Part shown: positions 22,687 to 34,244 of the stretch, piece by piece
Position numbering within the stretch: the stretch's first letter is position 1
Layout: each line of letters starts with the position of its first letter
Origin: Notospermus geniculatus
Lineage: Eukaryota > Nemertea > Pilidiophora > Heteronemertea > Lineidae
Assembly: GCA_002633025.1 (NCBI GenBank)
Contig: NMRB01000873.1
Span: 100,527-164,526, forward strand
Direction of reading: 5' to 3'
Length of the DNA stretch: 64,000 nucleotides
Program-made: the position numbers and the translations under genes
The notes under the pieces: model-generated
What the model saw: only the letters and a program-made list of their open reading frames with translations
Told to the model about the DNA's origin: nothing
Databases searched by the model: none

Positions 22687-24064
22687 CAAGCAGCATTGTA
22701 AAATTTTGCTATAAAATCAACAAATCAGAGTAACAGATGTATCGGAATGGTAGGTTGATCGGAATAGAAATGACACGGTCATCATGCACAGTATCGACTA
22801 ACTGCGGACATTAGATATGATCCTGTTGCATCAAACTGAGGCCATTATAGCTACAATAGACCTACTCCTGTGTGTATACAAGCCTTTTGACTTGCATGGC
22901 GTATGGCGTCATCCGGCAGGTTTTCAATAGGGGACGTCCCCAGTTGTTGGCAGGTCCACAGTTAGTGACTTTTCACACGAAGCCTCTATGCACACATCAA
23001 GGAAAGAACTGCATACGTCACCTGACATGTGTAGAACGAAAAAACCCCCAGCACCAATCGTGTTTATGTGTTAATCACTGCACTGAGTGACTAATAATTC
23101 TCATCAAATCATCTTTTTCCGTTCATCGGATCGAAGCCCCAGTAGAAAATTGTCTCTCGATTACGATAGCAACAACGTTTTGTTTATTTTGCCACTGACC
23201 TCGATTTTGGTACAAGCTTTTTTCCTTTTTGGCCATCATACCGCATTACCGGTGGTTTGGCGAGAACATCGCATTCCAATACCCAACATCCTCCTGTTGG
23301 TGTCGAATTTTTGAATGATTTTTGGAATTCCAAATACAGGTTGTCGCATAACACTTCGAAGAAAAGTAGGAAGAACATCTTTTTGCCCTATTTGAAGTTC
23401 CTTTCGGGAGTTTCTTGGTGACTTCCGGCGAGGGCAGGCCATGGCTGCATGGGAATATCGAAGTCGTGGTCAGGGGCAGCAAAAAAAGGAAATGGCCTAT
23501 AGGCCCCTATTGCCTCCACTTCACATTTCTGCACTACTGTCTATACACATGTACATGTACGTACATGTACATGTACATTACATCTATTATACTATACTAA
23601 ACAACACTCAAACTAGCGGAGATGTGATATACATATAGGCCAACATAAAAAGATATTCTGCACTAGTATTTGTGTCGAACACCTATAATGTTCTAGTATG
23701 AAAAATATGCAAAATGGTGGGGTTGCCAAACAGTAGAGGAGTAAAAATAACTGCAGTAGTCAAGGTATAATGTAAATACGTTTACAAACTTTGGAGATAC
23801 ACCTTCGATTCACCCTAAGATAGACTGTGGTACACTGTGGACTACGTTTCACTTTGTATAGCATACGCACCGCGTTATGGTCAGCAGAAATTGACATGGA
23901 CCATCACTTGATGGACCACAGGCTATGATTTCGATATAGTTCGGAACCAAAGGTCTTCCAGCTGCTCTTATTAATGGTGGGCATCCATGATTAGGGAATT
24001 GCCAGCAATCAAGGTAGCTCAAGGTCTCCCCGGTAATTTTTCGCAGAAACGTTAATAAATAAAA
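22687..24064. repeat. 1.4-kb dispersed repeat, copy 1
   Basis: Nearly identical to 31017-32446, 8.3 kb away and in the same orientation. It carries a short (ACATGT)n tract (23545-23578). No terminal inverted repeats were seen, and no frame is intact and convincing on either strand. Unlike the other duplicated segments there is no N between the copies. Confidence 0.75.
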
Positions 24065-25143
24065 CAAGCCTGGTGGCGACACGGGCTCACTAAGTGGAGG
24101 GTTATGAATGGGTCTTTTCTGGATTTTCACAGTGTTAGTAAAATTTTGCAGGTTGACTTCCTATATATTATGAATGGGAGTAAGAGATAATAGATGAACA
24201 ATTCGAATACTGTAATAGGTTGTATCACTCTTTTACAGTGGCGGATCCAAGGGGACGGGGCGTGCCCGGCGCACGCAAATCTTTTGGTGACCTGGAATTC
24301 TATTTATACACTGTGGAGGGATTCCCCAATTGTCCTGACATATACCGACTGTTGTGACCCCATTCCTGTATACAAACACATCGGAATGGCCTAAAGATGC
24401 AGAATCCTCTTATCAGCTGGCATGGCAAGTTTGATTACTTGCTGTTGAACATATCAGGAGAAAGGGAGGGAAGCAATGGAGAATTTTGAAAGGCTTGGGG
24501 AAAGACAGGAAGGATAATTTTAAGGAGCTGATTGAATCAAGGGCATAATGTGGGTTGGATGGAATCAATGGAGCAGAGGTCAGGAATGTTGTGTGTCTGA
24601 GAAGGTGGAGGGCGCTTTTATCAAAGTATACCTCGGGCTCATTCTGTTATGATACATAGGGAAACAGTCAAACAATTTGCAGACAGGGTGGGGGTTCTAT
24701 ATGTTGGCGAGAACAGAACACGAACAGAAGGATTCTGAATGATTGAAGGCATGAAAAAAAATGTAAAGGGCAGTTCGAGAGTGGAAGATAAGGCGACTGG
24801 AGACAAAGTGGCAATGAAATTACTGGATAGTGTTGGAAAGGGCTTCATCATTCAGGACCTCTGCAGAACATACCGGTAACTCGCTATTCAGTCCATAAAA
24901 TTCTGATGTGCCCCAATAAAAACACCCTCCCGACAACAAGACCGTAGGACGGGTAACTTTGCTAGTACCATATATGGTTGGAAATTCTAGCATTTCCCTG
25001 CAGAAGCTCATTGTAACCATGGTCACAAGGTAACATATGGTTACACTGTATAGGCCTAATACTATACTAGGCCTACCGCGGAACTATACAAAGAGCCCGA
25101 GTCTACATCATTTCTTTACAATCATTGAGCAAAGGCATGTATC

Positions 25144-25334
25144 ATGATGCAGATTTCAGGAGCGAGTTTGCTACACTACAGTTAAGAGATGGAAGACGCC
25201 ATGACAATTTATCGCCAGTGTGACAGTTTGTCCACGTCCTTATGTACGTAGTTCTGTGGAAACCTCTGTTAGCTTTCAGAAAAGTCATTTGCCAAAAAAA
25301 TGTTTTGCTGGCAACAACCGTTAGGACGTTTTGA
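25144..25334. repeat. 190-bp duplicated intronic segment, copy 1
   Basis: Matches 26281-26469, which lies inside an intron of the C3-like gene. This upstream copy has no exon next to it. Small indels separate the two. Confidence 0.75.
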
Positions 25335-25429
25335 TGCATGTATCATGTATGTAGGATTCCTGTTGTTTGTAAGAATTGACACAATAGTTAGGCTAGCTAC
25401 CGGTACTCATACTGTAGGACACTAGGCCA

Positions 25430-25605
25430 CAGTGGTTACGGTGGTTACAATGGTTACGATGGTTACAGACCGTTCTGACAGTACAAACTAATTAGACTGT
25501 GTCAGACACAATAGTTACAGCAGGTCACTTAGGGCTACAAGCTGGGTTACATGTTTTATGGACACTCTGGTCACACTGGTTACGGTGGTTACATTGGTTG
25601 ATGCA
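25430..25605. repeat. GGTTAC-type imperfect tandem repeat
   Basis: Short units of the form TGGTTACRG are repeated at 25432-25472 and again near 25570-25602. A simple repeat with no coding context. Confidence 0.45.
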
Positions 25606-25720
25606 ACGACGATGCAGTTGGTCTGGATCCAAAAGTAACTTCTTTTACGGACAGCGTTCAAATGTTATTTATCTTAAGTGGAGACGAAGATTTTTCTGTG
25701 TGTACCAACACATTCATACG

Positions 25721-26025
25721 GTGGCCCATAGAGCTCATTGATGAAAAATATTTGCATTTGGATTTTTTCGCGAGGTTTGAACATTTTTCTTGGGGATTTG
25801 TAAAATCTTTAGAAGTTCTCACCGCGGTGAAAACGTTTCCACCTCGGTGAAAACATTCCGGTGGGAATGTTTCCACCGTGGTGAAAACGTTTCCACCGCG
25901 TTGGAAATGTTTTAACCGTGGTGGGAACTTCTAAAGATTTTCCAAACCCCCCAAGAAAAAAATAATCAAACCTCAGAAAAAAATGCAAATGCAAAAATTT
26001 TTCATCAATGAGCTCTATGGGCCAC
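25721..26025. mobile_element. Foldback MITE upstream of the C3-like exons
   Basis: Arms of roughly 110 bp (GTGGCCCATAGAGCTCATTG at left, its complement CAATGAGCTCTATGGGCCAC at right) enclose a centre rich in GAAAACGTTTCCACC-like units. Confidence 0.7.
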
Positions 26026-26065
26026 TGTACATTCACATGTTGCAGTGATGTTTTTTAAATTTTAG

Positions 26066-29000
26066 ACAGCCAAGAAGTTGTGCGAGTCATGACAAATTTG
26101 ACAGACATGCCAGCTGGGTCATTTGCGGAGCGAAACTCTGTCTACGTCAAAGTTGAATGCGCCGCTCTCAGTTTCAATAAAGAAGCTGTCGTTCTTTTGA
26201 CTGGTGACAAAGGTTACCTTTTCCTTCAGACAGATAAACCTGTTTATGCTCCAAACCAGGAAGGTAAGAGTTATTACGCCATGATGCAGATTTCAGGAGC
26301 GAGTTTGCTACACTACAGTTAAGAGATGGAAGACGCCATGACAATTTATCGCCAGTGTGACAGTTTGTCCACGTCCTTATGTAGTTCTGTGGAAACCTCG
26401 TGTTAGCTTTCAGAAAAGTCATGTTGCCAAAAAAATGTTTTGCTGGCAACAACCGTTAGGACGTTTTGAATTTTGGGAACTGAATAACACTACATTATCT
26501 CACTTCTTCAGTTTACATCCGAGCCGTGTCTCTGGACCCAGAAATGCTTCCAGCAGGTACAGAATTCAATCTAGACGTCTTGGTAAGCGATCAGACATTT
26601 TCAGAACTAATCTGTTTGTTTGTGGGGGAGAAGATTCTTGGGTAAAAGTGATAGTCCGAAATAATGGAGTCGACCTGTGCGTTTCTTCTACACCAGACTT
26701 TGGTAAACACGCACCAAGGCGTGCGTGCCTTTTATTCATGCACTGAAAAACTCTGCTTCATCAAAATGACGAACTTAGGTTCGTTTTCCATTATCACCAA
26801 TCTGAGTATGTAAATTCGTCAAAATGACAAGTCCAGGTTCGCCACTTTGACGAACCCTGGACGAACATAAACAAGAGTTCATCAACATGACAAACGTGGA
26901 CTTGTCATTTTGACGAATTTAGATACTCAGTTTGGTGATAATGAAAACGAACCTAAGTTTGTCATTTTGATGAAGAAAAGTTTTTCAGTGTGCCAATCGT
27001 ATGAATTTCTTTTTTTCAGAACCCGAATGGGAACATCTTCGAGCATTTTGAAGGCAAGGCTCAGAAAGGTTTCTTCTCAAAGAGGACCAAACTCCCCGAT
27101 GTGACCGCCTTAGGGTTATGGACAGTCAAAGCAGAATACAAGAACAGATTTCAAGCACGTCTGATTTCATATTTATCCAACCTTCTTTCGTGCAGTCTGA
27201 CTGCCGCGCAGTCACATCTTCTCTTTTTGAAAATAATTTTTCATGAAAAAGTGTCTCCCCATGTAGAGGATTGCTGCTATTTTTTTGCAGCTAATGCACG
27301 TCGCGAGTCGAAGTCATCTTGTCGGCGTTACCCGAGATGTTATTTTAATTTCTAAAATGTTCCTTTTTTCGTTTTGTTTTCAGTCCCTTACCTCAAGCGT
27401 GCAATTTGAAGTTGAAGAATATGGTAAGTAAATGGGAGGAAGAAAAATATCTCTTATTCTAGACCGGGAGTTTTGGGACTGAGGGGTGGTGGAAGTACTC
27501 ATCCTCAAGTGGGCTATATACGATCAATATTATTGCACGATATGGAGCCCAAAAGGGCCATGTGCCTCTGGCATGATGGGTGGAAGAAAGATTGGCAATC
27601 ATATCGCCCATTTTGGTCTTCATACTGTGCAATATGTATGGGCGGCTTTAGTTTTCAACTTTATGGTTCAACAAAAACGAACCGAAGCAGCTGTTTACAA
27701 AACTGAATCAAGTTTCTTTATTTCCTCTACCTACAGTCTTGCCCACCTTCAAGGTTTCTATGGAGACACCGGACTACATTCTACCTTTTAATAACGAGAT
27801 CATGGTCAAGGTGAAAGCAGAGTAAGTGTTTTATGGTCGTTGGACCGATCGAAGTGGAGCCTTCCAGTCCATAGATGTCATCCGACTCAGCTGGAGAAAC
27901 TCGAGCTAGCTTTACGGCAGCACGCTATGATGCAACACCTGACTGTTCTTCCCTCGGAACAGTGGCAATTGCCACTGTTCCGAGGGAAGAACAGTCAGGT
28001 GTTGCATCATAGCGTGCTGCCGTATATAGCCTACCCAGCTTTAACTTTTCCCCCGATTTTCCGGTCACAGTTTGAAAGGCAGCACTGTGTACACTTATGA
28101 AAATGATGCTGCCATCTGTGAATTCGGGTCGCGGCAGTTATTGAAGAATTTTCGCAAAGCCCCCGAAACGCCGACGCGAACGTCTATCCTATTGTTCGCT
28201 GCTCGCGTTGGCGTTTCCGGGGCTTTGCGAAAGCTCCCTATTTCCACCCGTACACCGTATGAACTTGTCCGGGATCGTTTGGGCGTCCCTGTAGAGTATC
28301 CCTGAACCTTGTAATTCAAACTAATTCTTTGAAAAGAAGATAAAATAGCCGGGGTACAAAGCTTTTCTTTCCCTAGGTTCGTCCACAAGGAGCCGGTAAA
28401 GGGTCGAATGTCCATGCTGTTTAGACTGAAGAAGAAAGATGGTTCTACCGCAACCGTGCGCACGGTGACGATTTCGGTAAGGTGTCATGAGCAAAGCAAG
28501 TCGCAACGCAGAAAATCAGCAGTGGATTCCTAGCTTAAAGCGGGTGATCCACTGACGCGATTTTGGCTTGAGTCAGGGTTGCGATCCCTTGCGATCACCT
28601 TATATGGCAATCGGAAGTCCTTAAGGTGGTCGCAAGGGACCGCAACTCCGTCTCAAGCCAAAATCGCGACAGTGGATCACCCGCTTAAGTTACGACGCCG
28701 GTATGATATGATGATGATTAATGCAGACAAAAGTTCAGGATGTTCAAAATGATTGCTATATCTCAAGTTTTATAATGCAGTTCTTCGAGGGTGAAATAAT
28801 GATGAGCCTGGAAAGGAGATATTTCGGCAATAAATGGTTTCCCGATGTTGGTACTCGGCTCGTCGTTGATGCGACAGTCACTGACGAAGCTTCTGGAAAC
28901 CAAGAGATGATCACTGACGACTCGGCCGTATTCGTTGACTCACCATACATCATGTCGTTCGAAAGGACAACAAAATATTTCAAACCTAGTTTGCCCTACA

Positions 29001-30432
29001 ATCTGAAGGTAAAAACGGAGCATAATTGTGAACAAGCATTAACCGAGAACGATTTCGGGATCAATTGGAACTAGCTGCAACTAAAAATGTCAAATGAACG
29101 ATCTTGGTGTGCAAGTCATAATGCCTTGAAGGCTACACGTACTCCGGACGCTGGCCGACATAACAACAAAATTCTGAATACTCTAGGTTGCACTAGGTTG
29201 CAAGTTGCTGCAACCTGCAACTTGTTGCAGTCTACCTGCACTGTTAAAATTATCTGTGAATTTACAGCAGAATTTTCACTGCATATTTGATGTAAAATTC
29301 ATTTCACTGCAAACTGCTGTTTTTTTCACTGGAATTTAACAGCAAGATTGCAGTTTAAAAGACAGCATTTGTTGTAGAATTTATACCATTTGGCTCTCAA
29401 AATACAGTAAACGGGTGGTGTCAAAATACAGAAAAGTGTTGTGTTACTCTGCTGCCAACAAAGTGCTGTCAGCGTTTTTAACAGTGTGTGATGTTTACAC
29501 ATTGCAACATCCAGCGTGAATCGAGTGGCAACAAGTTGCAGGTCCGTTTACATTTTCCACTTTGATGGAACTTTTTGGTCTCATCAGGTTTTTGCAACAA
29601 GTTGCATAAAGGCCTCCATACACTGAATGACAAAAGTCGAAATTAGTCGCTGCTATGGTCAGTTCGACAACACCTGATGTGGCGACATGTTGAAATACTC
29701 CACAAAAGTGTCAGAGAAGATTTTTACATTTATGGAACATTTCCACAAAAAGTATTTTGGAACGGACAATAGTAGTGACCAATTTCGACGTTTGTCATTC
29801 AGTGTATGGAGGCCTTAAGGTTGCATATAATGTATGAAGTTGCATGTGTAAATCGCCCTTTACGTGTAAATAGACGGTACATCGGGTGTACACATAAGTT
29901 CTTTGCATCATCTGACTCACTTCACACGATGCCTTATTCAGTTTAAGTTTACACATTTGGTTAAAGATCAATGCTGTTATTTCTTCACATTTCAGTTGGA
30001 CATAAAATATGCCAGTGGTAATGTTGCCGCCAACATTCCCATGGAAGTGACAGCCTTCGCAAGGGTGACTGGACGTGCAAACCGTGAGGAGGTATTCAGG
30101 GACGACGCCGACGAAGTAGGATTCAGAAGTGATGACGAAGGGAGGAAGTCACTCACCCTGGACGTACCTGCAAATGCTGAGGATGTGAAAATTACCGTAC
30201 GAGTGCCGTTCATCACCCTGTGGTTATGTTCCGTTGATTCATTGAAATTGGGCAAAGCAGAACTGAGTTTGCGTTCGTTCGTTCGTTCGATCCAAGTCCA
30301 AGTCCACATGGCATGCCCGTTGGCTGAGGGAGCAAGTTAATTAATGTGAGGTACCTTTATTTTCAGGTGAAGACGGCAGATCCAGCATTAGCAGACGCAG
30401 AGCAGGCATTATACATGGCGGGTGGGGTGGGG
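26066..30432 (+). CDS. Complement C3-like / A2M-superfamily protein, internal exons (partial)
   Basis: Nine exons: 26066-26263, 26512-26582, 27020 to about 27154, 27384-27423, 27737-27821, 28377-28476, 28781-29008, 29996-30196 and 30367-30432, about 374 codons. Phases agree at every join except the third donor, where no GT fits the frame (a GC follows CAA). Diagnostic strings: YLFLQTDKPVYAPNQE (MG2 start), ALGLWTVKAEY, FEVEEYVLPTFKV (MG3 start), TKYFKPSLPYNLK (MG5 start) and DPALADAEQA (MG6 start). These fit C3/C4/C5 somewhat better than A2M or CD109. The family are secreted opsonin precursors or protease-trapping proteins. The signal peptide, first MG1 exon, anaphylatoxin, thioester and C345C regions were not found. 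The sequence either continues outside correctly assembled contigs or the gene is truncated; no internal stop breaks the exons seen. Confidence 0.8.
26281..26469. repeat. 190-bp duplicated intronic segment, copy 2
   Basis: Second copy of 25144-25334, within the first visible intron of the C3-like gene, just after the donor at 26264. Confidence 0.75.
26741..26990. mobile_element. Foldback MITE in C3-like intron
   Basis: CACTGAAAAACT...AGTTTTTCAGTG-type ends and about 90-bp arms containing TCATCAAAATGACGAAC / GTTTGTCATTTTGATGA. The core repeats the motif TTCGTCAAAATGACAAG in both orientations. Confidence 0.7.
27913..28024. repeat. Perfect 112-bp palindrome without spacer
   Basis: Both 56-bp arms match base for base, centred between 27968 and 27969 (AGTGGCAA|TTGCCACT). 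It lies in an intron of the C3-like gene. Probably a recent foldback element; no convincing target duplication. Confidence 0.9.
28148..28231. mobile_element. Foldback MITE, TTTTCGCAAAGCCCCCGAA family, short member
   Basis: Same left end and GAACGTCTATCCT core as the element at 824-939, with right end GGGGCTTTGCGAAA. Intronic. Confidence 0.6.
28539..28685. mobile_element. PIF/Harbinger-like MITE (AGCGGGTGATCC family)
   Basis: Termini AGCGGGTGATCCACTG / CAGTGGATCACCCGCT, TAA on both sides (28536-28538, 28686-28688). Same family as the polymorphic insertion at 46704-47076. Intronic in the C3-like gene. Confidence 0.8.
29610..29815. mobile_element. PIF/Harbinger-like MITE with AGGCCTCCATACACTGAATG ends
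   Basis: Inverted termini AGGCCTCCATACACTGAATG and CATTCAGTGTATGGAGGCCT, flanked by TAA (29607-29609 and 29816-29818). It lies in the C3-like intron between 29008 and 29996. Confidence 0.75.
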
Positions 30433-30545
30433 GTAAGGTCCTTAGCATTGGCAAATCGCGAAGTAATGATGGGCTACTTGGTGGGGGCCGGGGGTAAGGT
30501 CCTTAGCATTGGCATATCGCGAAGTAAGGGTGGGCTACTTTGCAA
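30415..30545 (+). repeat. 60-bp tandem duplication including a splice donor
   Basis: Two adjacent copies of a unit with GGGGGTAAGGTCCTTAGCAT and ATCGCGAAGTAA. Each copy carries the GGTAAGG donor that ends the last visible C3-like exon. Confidence 0.7.
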
Positions 30546-31016
30546 GAAGAGGCTACCAAAATGTAGGCCTATTTAGTGCCAAAATGCCTTGAAAATGGAT
30601 AAAGTACATCACTGGTAACGAATGTGAATGATACGATGCTTGACACTCACACTTCACAGTAGACTGGTGACTAGGCCTAGTGACTAGTCCAGTTATCGCC
30701 CTGAATAAACAACAACGCACGCCTCCCGACCTATAAATAGCACATACTGAACCAATCACTGCTTCCTCGTTCTTTACCCATAATTCCGTTTTTGAATGAA
30801 AAATATTTAGCACACATCGAATGACAAATTTGTTACAACTTTGAATGCATAATGCGGCAACATCGAAGGTATAATTCACAACATCGAACGATGAATTCGC
30901 AACATTGCATAAAGAATTTGCAAAAACATTGAATGAAAAATGTGAACTTTGAATGATGAATGAAACATTGCATGAAAAATAAAATTATTGAATATTGCAA
31001 CACAATACATGCCATA

Positions 31017-32446
31017 CAAGCAGCATTGTAAAATTTTGCTATAAAATCAACAAACCAGAGTAACAGATGTATCGGAATGGAAGTTTGATCGGTTGATCGG
31101 AATAGAAATGACACGGTCACCATGCACAGTATCGACTAACTGCGGACATTAGATATGATCCTGTTGCATCAAACTGAGGCCATTAGCTACAATAGGCCTA
31201 CCTGTGTGTATAAAACCTGTTGACTCTGCATGGCGTATGGCGTCATTTGGCAGGTTTTCAATAGGGGACGTCCCCAGTTGTTGGCAGGTCCACAATTAGT
31301 GGCTTTTCACACGAAGCCTCAATTGCAGAATGCACACATCAAGGAAAGAACTGCATACGTCACCTGACATGTGTAGAACGAAAAAAAACCCCACCACCAA
31401 TCGTGTTTATGTGTTAATCACTGCACTGAGTGACTAATAATTCTCATCAAATCATCTTTTTCAGTTCATCGGATCGAAGCCCCAGTAGAAAATTGTCTCT
31501 CGATTACGATAGCAACAACGTTTTGTTTATTTTGCCACTGACCTCGATTTTGGTACAATCTTTTTTCCTTTTTGGCCATCATACCGCATTACCGGTGGTT
31601 TGGCGAGAACATCGCATTCCAATACCCAACATCCTCCTGTTGGTGTCGAATTTTTGAATGATTTTTGGAATTCCAAATACAGGTTGTCCCACTTCGAAAA
31701 AAAGTAGGAAGAACATCTTTTTGCCCTATTTGAAGTTCCTTTCGGGAGTTTCTTCGTGACTTCCGGCGAGGGCAGGCCATGGCTGCATGGGAATATCGAA
31801 GTCGTGGCCAGGGGCAGCAAAAAAAGAAAATGGCCTAGGCCCCTATTGCCTCCACTTCACATTTCTGCACTACTGTCTATATACACATGTACATGTACAT
31901 GTACGTACATGTACATGTACATGTACATGTACATGTACATGTACATGTACATTACATCTATTATATATACTGTATGTACTAAACAACACTCAAACTCGCG
32001 GAGATGTGATATACATATAGGCCAACATAAAAAGATATTCTGCACTAGTATTTGTGTCGAACACCTATAATGTTCTAGTATGAAAAATATGCAAAATGGT
32101 GGGGTTGCCAAACAGTAGAGGAGTAAAAATAACTGCAGTAGTCAAGGTATAATGTAAATACGTTTACAAACTTTGGAGATACACCTTCGATTCACCCTAA
32201 GATAGACTGTGGTACACTGTGGACTACGTTTCACTTTGTATAGCATACGCACCGCGTTATGGTCAGCAGAAATTGACATGGACCATCACTTGATGGACCA
32301 CAGGCTATGATTTCGATATAGTTCGGAAGCAAAGGTCTTCCAGCTGCTCTTATTTATGGTGGGCATCCATGATTAGGGAATTGCTAGCAATCAAGGTAGC
32401 TCAAGGTCTCCCCGGTAATTTTTCGCAGAAAAGTTAATAAATAAAA
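31017..32446. repeat. 1.4-kb dispersed repeat, copy 2
   Basis: Counterpart of 22687-24064, with an expanded (ACATGT)n tract at 31884-31952. Confidence 0.75.
31884..31952. repeat. (ACATGT)n microsatellite
   Basis: About eleven hexamer units, with a phase break at GTACGTAC. The same position in copy 1 of the dispersed repeat has about five. Confidence 0.9.
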
Positions 32447-33844
32447 TATGTATTGAACATTGGTATCAAAGTAATGTACTGTACGTTACTCCTCCCTTGT
32501 GGCCTCGGAATTTGGTATCCTTACTTTGTAAACATCAGTTCAGAGCACCATTTATCTAATCAAACATCGTGGCTACCAGGGACCCTCGTAGGACCGAAAT
32601 AGAATCTCACCCGTTTCCATGGTAACCTGTAAATTGTTCTCTTAGATCTAGTGGGATGGATATACGATGGTTCGGAGTACAGGTCCTGTGGGGTATTTCG
32701 TAGGGAGGGTCAAATCTCGGTCATACGACGTTCTGAGGAACAAAGAATTCCTAATTCCTAATTAATTTTCTTACCCCGCTTGTAAGGTTTCGATCGGCGA
32801 AATGGGTTTTCCACGATCGCCCTGTGGAAAAGGTTCGCAGACAGGTCAGTTTTCCAGAAGACAAGAAGAAACGAGATAAAAAATAATCAAAACGTGCCCC
32901 CGAAACGCAACACTCTTTCGGCGATAGATCGAAGAACTTGATACAAATAACCAAGTAATATGTTATGCGGTGAAGTGATGTTGCTATGGAAACGGGATGT
33001 TTTATTTTCCGAATAAGTGGAAGTGACGGGATAGAAGATTGATAAGGAGAGGATGTCATCTTTTTTTGTATCTTGTCCCGGTAGTCCTGCTGCCATGCCC
33101 TGTTGTTGTTGTTGTTGATAGTTCACCACTTCCACAAGCACCGTTTAAGCCTTTTCTTAAATCTCTTGAGATCGATCGCAAGTGAAAGATGAAAATTTGG
33201 GCCTTACCCAACCAGACTTTGGCGTACCGTTACATGTAAAGCGTTAATCACGATTCCCCGATTCCGTCTGTGCCCATTTTTTTCCGCATACGATACTGTA
33301 ATACAGAAATCCATTTGATATATTTTTTTACGGACCGGAATCAGACCAGATCAATGCCAGTGAGCGACGCCACCATTGTTGGTTGTGTTTTCACGCGAAT
33401 TCTGATCGACTGGGTCTATTGAACTGCTGCAGGTAAATACATCACACCATTCAACCTGGTTAAAAACATCATCGGAGTGCACTTGATTGAATATAACAGC
33501 ATTTCCCTTTTTCATACCAATGAGCTAATTCTGTCAAAATGACACAGCCACTCTAAATGTACTCCATGTATTGTCGCGTGGTTATGGCAACCTATCGGTT
33601 TTGTTTTCAAGCGATTCATCGATTATATCGTCTGATGGTTGTGCAGNCGTGAAGGTTGCTGCCTCAAACTAGCGAGAGGTAAACTTTCCGCGACGGTGAA
33701 GATGTGGTCTATGCACTCTGGTATTCTCAGCTAGAATGTGAGAGATTGAGATGTACGCTTTTTGCGTGTGCTAAAACAAGCCACGGCTGAGGAAATAGAT
33801 AAAATCGAAGACAAATGGTCAACATATCGATTTGGGTTTCCACC
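32447..33844. other. Noncoding stretch with a single-N contig join at 33647
   Basis: No exon recognised, including none of the missing C3-like exons. The N at 33647 marks a join like those at 4085, 16997, 50418 and 52860, so continuity across it is uncertain. Confidence 0.4.
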
Positions 33845-33982
33845 TGTAATAGTGTGAGCGCTCCTACAAGCCCGGGCTACCGGGAAATTCCCTTTAGCTC
33901 AGTCGGTAGAGCGTTTGACTTTGAAGCGGGAGGTCGCGGGTTCGAAACCCAGAGTGGACCCTCGGCTTTTTCAACTGCTACA
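33845..33982 (+). repeat. TRIM 5' LTR with tRNA-like Pol III unit
   Basis: Contains TAGCTCAGTCGG (33895-33906, A box), GGTTCGAAACC (33939-33949, B box) and TTTTT (33967-33971, Pol III terminator). The tRNA-like part has a perfect D stem (GCTC/GAGC) and a conserved T loop (TTCGAAA), but the anticodon stem does not pair. Anticodon position reads TTG. Confidence 0.8.
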
Positions 33983-33984
33983 TT

Positions 33985-33999
33985 TGGCGCCCAACGTGG
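33985..33999 (+). promoter_or_regulatory. Primer-binding site (tRNA-Lys type)
   Basis: TGGCGCCCAACGTGG begins two bases after the 5' LTR. It is complementary to the CCA-end of a tRNA-Lys isoacceptor used by several known retroelements. Confidence 0.75.
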
Positions 34000-34106
34000 T
34001 TAATGGCATTTACAGATGCTGGAAAAGTGTCTGTAGTAGATTAAATGCCTGGCGGATGGAACCCTGAAGCAGTTGTGGGGACACAACTTCCCAAGCAGGG
34101 GAAGTG

Positions 34107-34244
34107 TGTAATAGTGTGAGCGCTCCTACAAGCCCGGGCTACCGGGAAATTCCCTTTAGCTCAGTCGGTAGAGCGTTTGACTTTGAAGCGGGAGGTCGCG
34201 GGTTCGAAACCCAGAGTGGACCCTCGGCTTTTTCAACTGCTACA
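34107..34244 (+). repeat. TRIM 3' LTR with tRNA-like Pol III unit
   Basis: Identical to 33845-33982 over all 138 bp, including the A box, B box and T5 run. Confidence 0.8.

Larger units (their letters stand above)
33845..34244 (+). mobile_element. Complete TRIM retrotransposon with tRNA-like promoter in its LTRs
   Basis: A 400-bp element: two identical 138-bp direct repeats beginning TGTAATAG and ending GCTACA, separated by 124 bp. CACC flanks both ends (33841-33844, 34245-34248) as a target duplication. Directly after the first repeat is TGGCGCCCAACGTGG (33985-33999), which matches the primer-binding site for tRNA-Lys known from retroviruses. Before the second repeat is a purine-rich AAGCAGGGGAAG (34093-34104). 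No gag or pol is present, so it must be mobilised in trans. Identical LTRs point to a recent insertion. Each LTR carries an A box, a B box and a T5 run (see the LTR entries). Confidence 0.85.

Noticed and set aside
23087-23482. Open frames on both strands in the 1.4-kb repeat
   Set aside because: Both repeat copies carry them with indels. No conserved domain is seen, and codon use looks like noncoding DNA.
33884-33966. Functional tRNA gene
   Set aside because: The A and B boxes are good, but the anticodon stem does not pair. The sequence is an integral part of a 138-bp LTR present twice.
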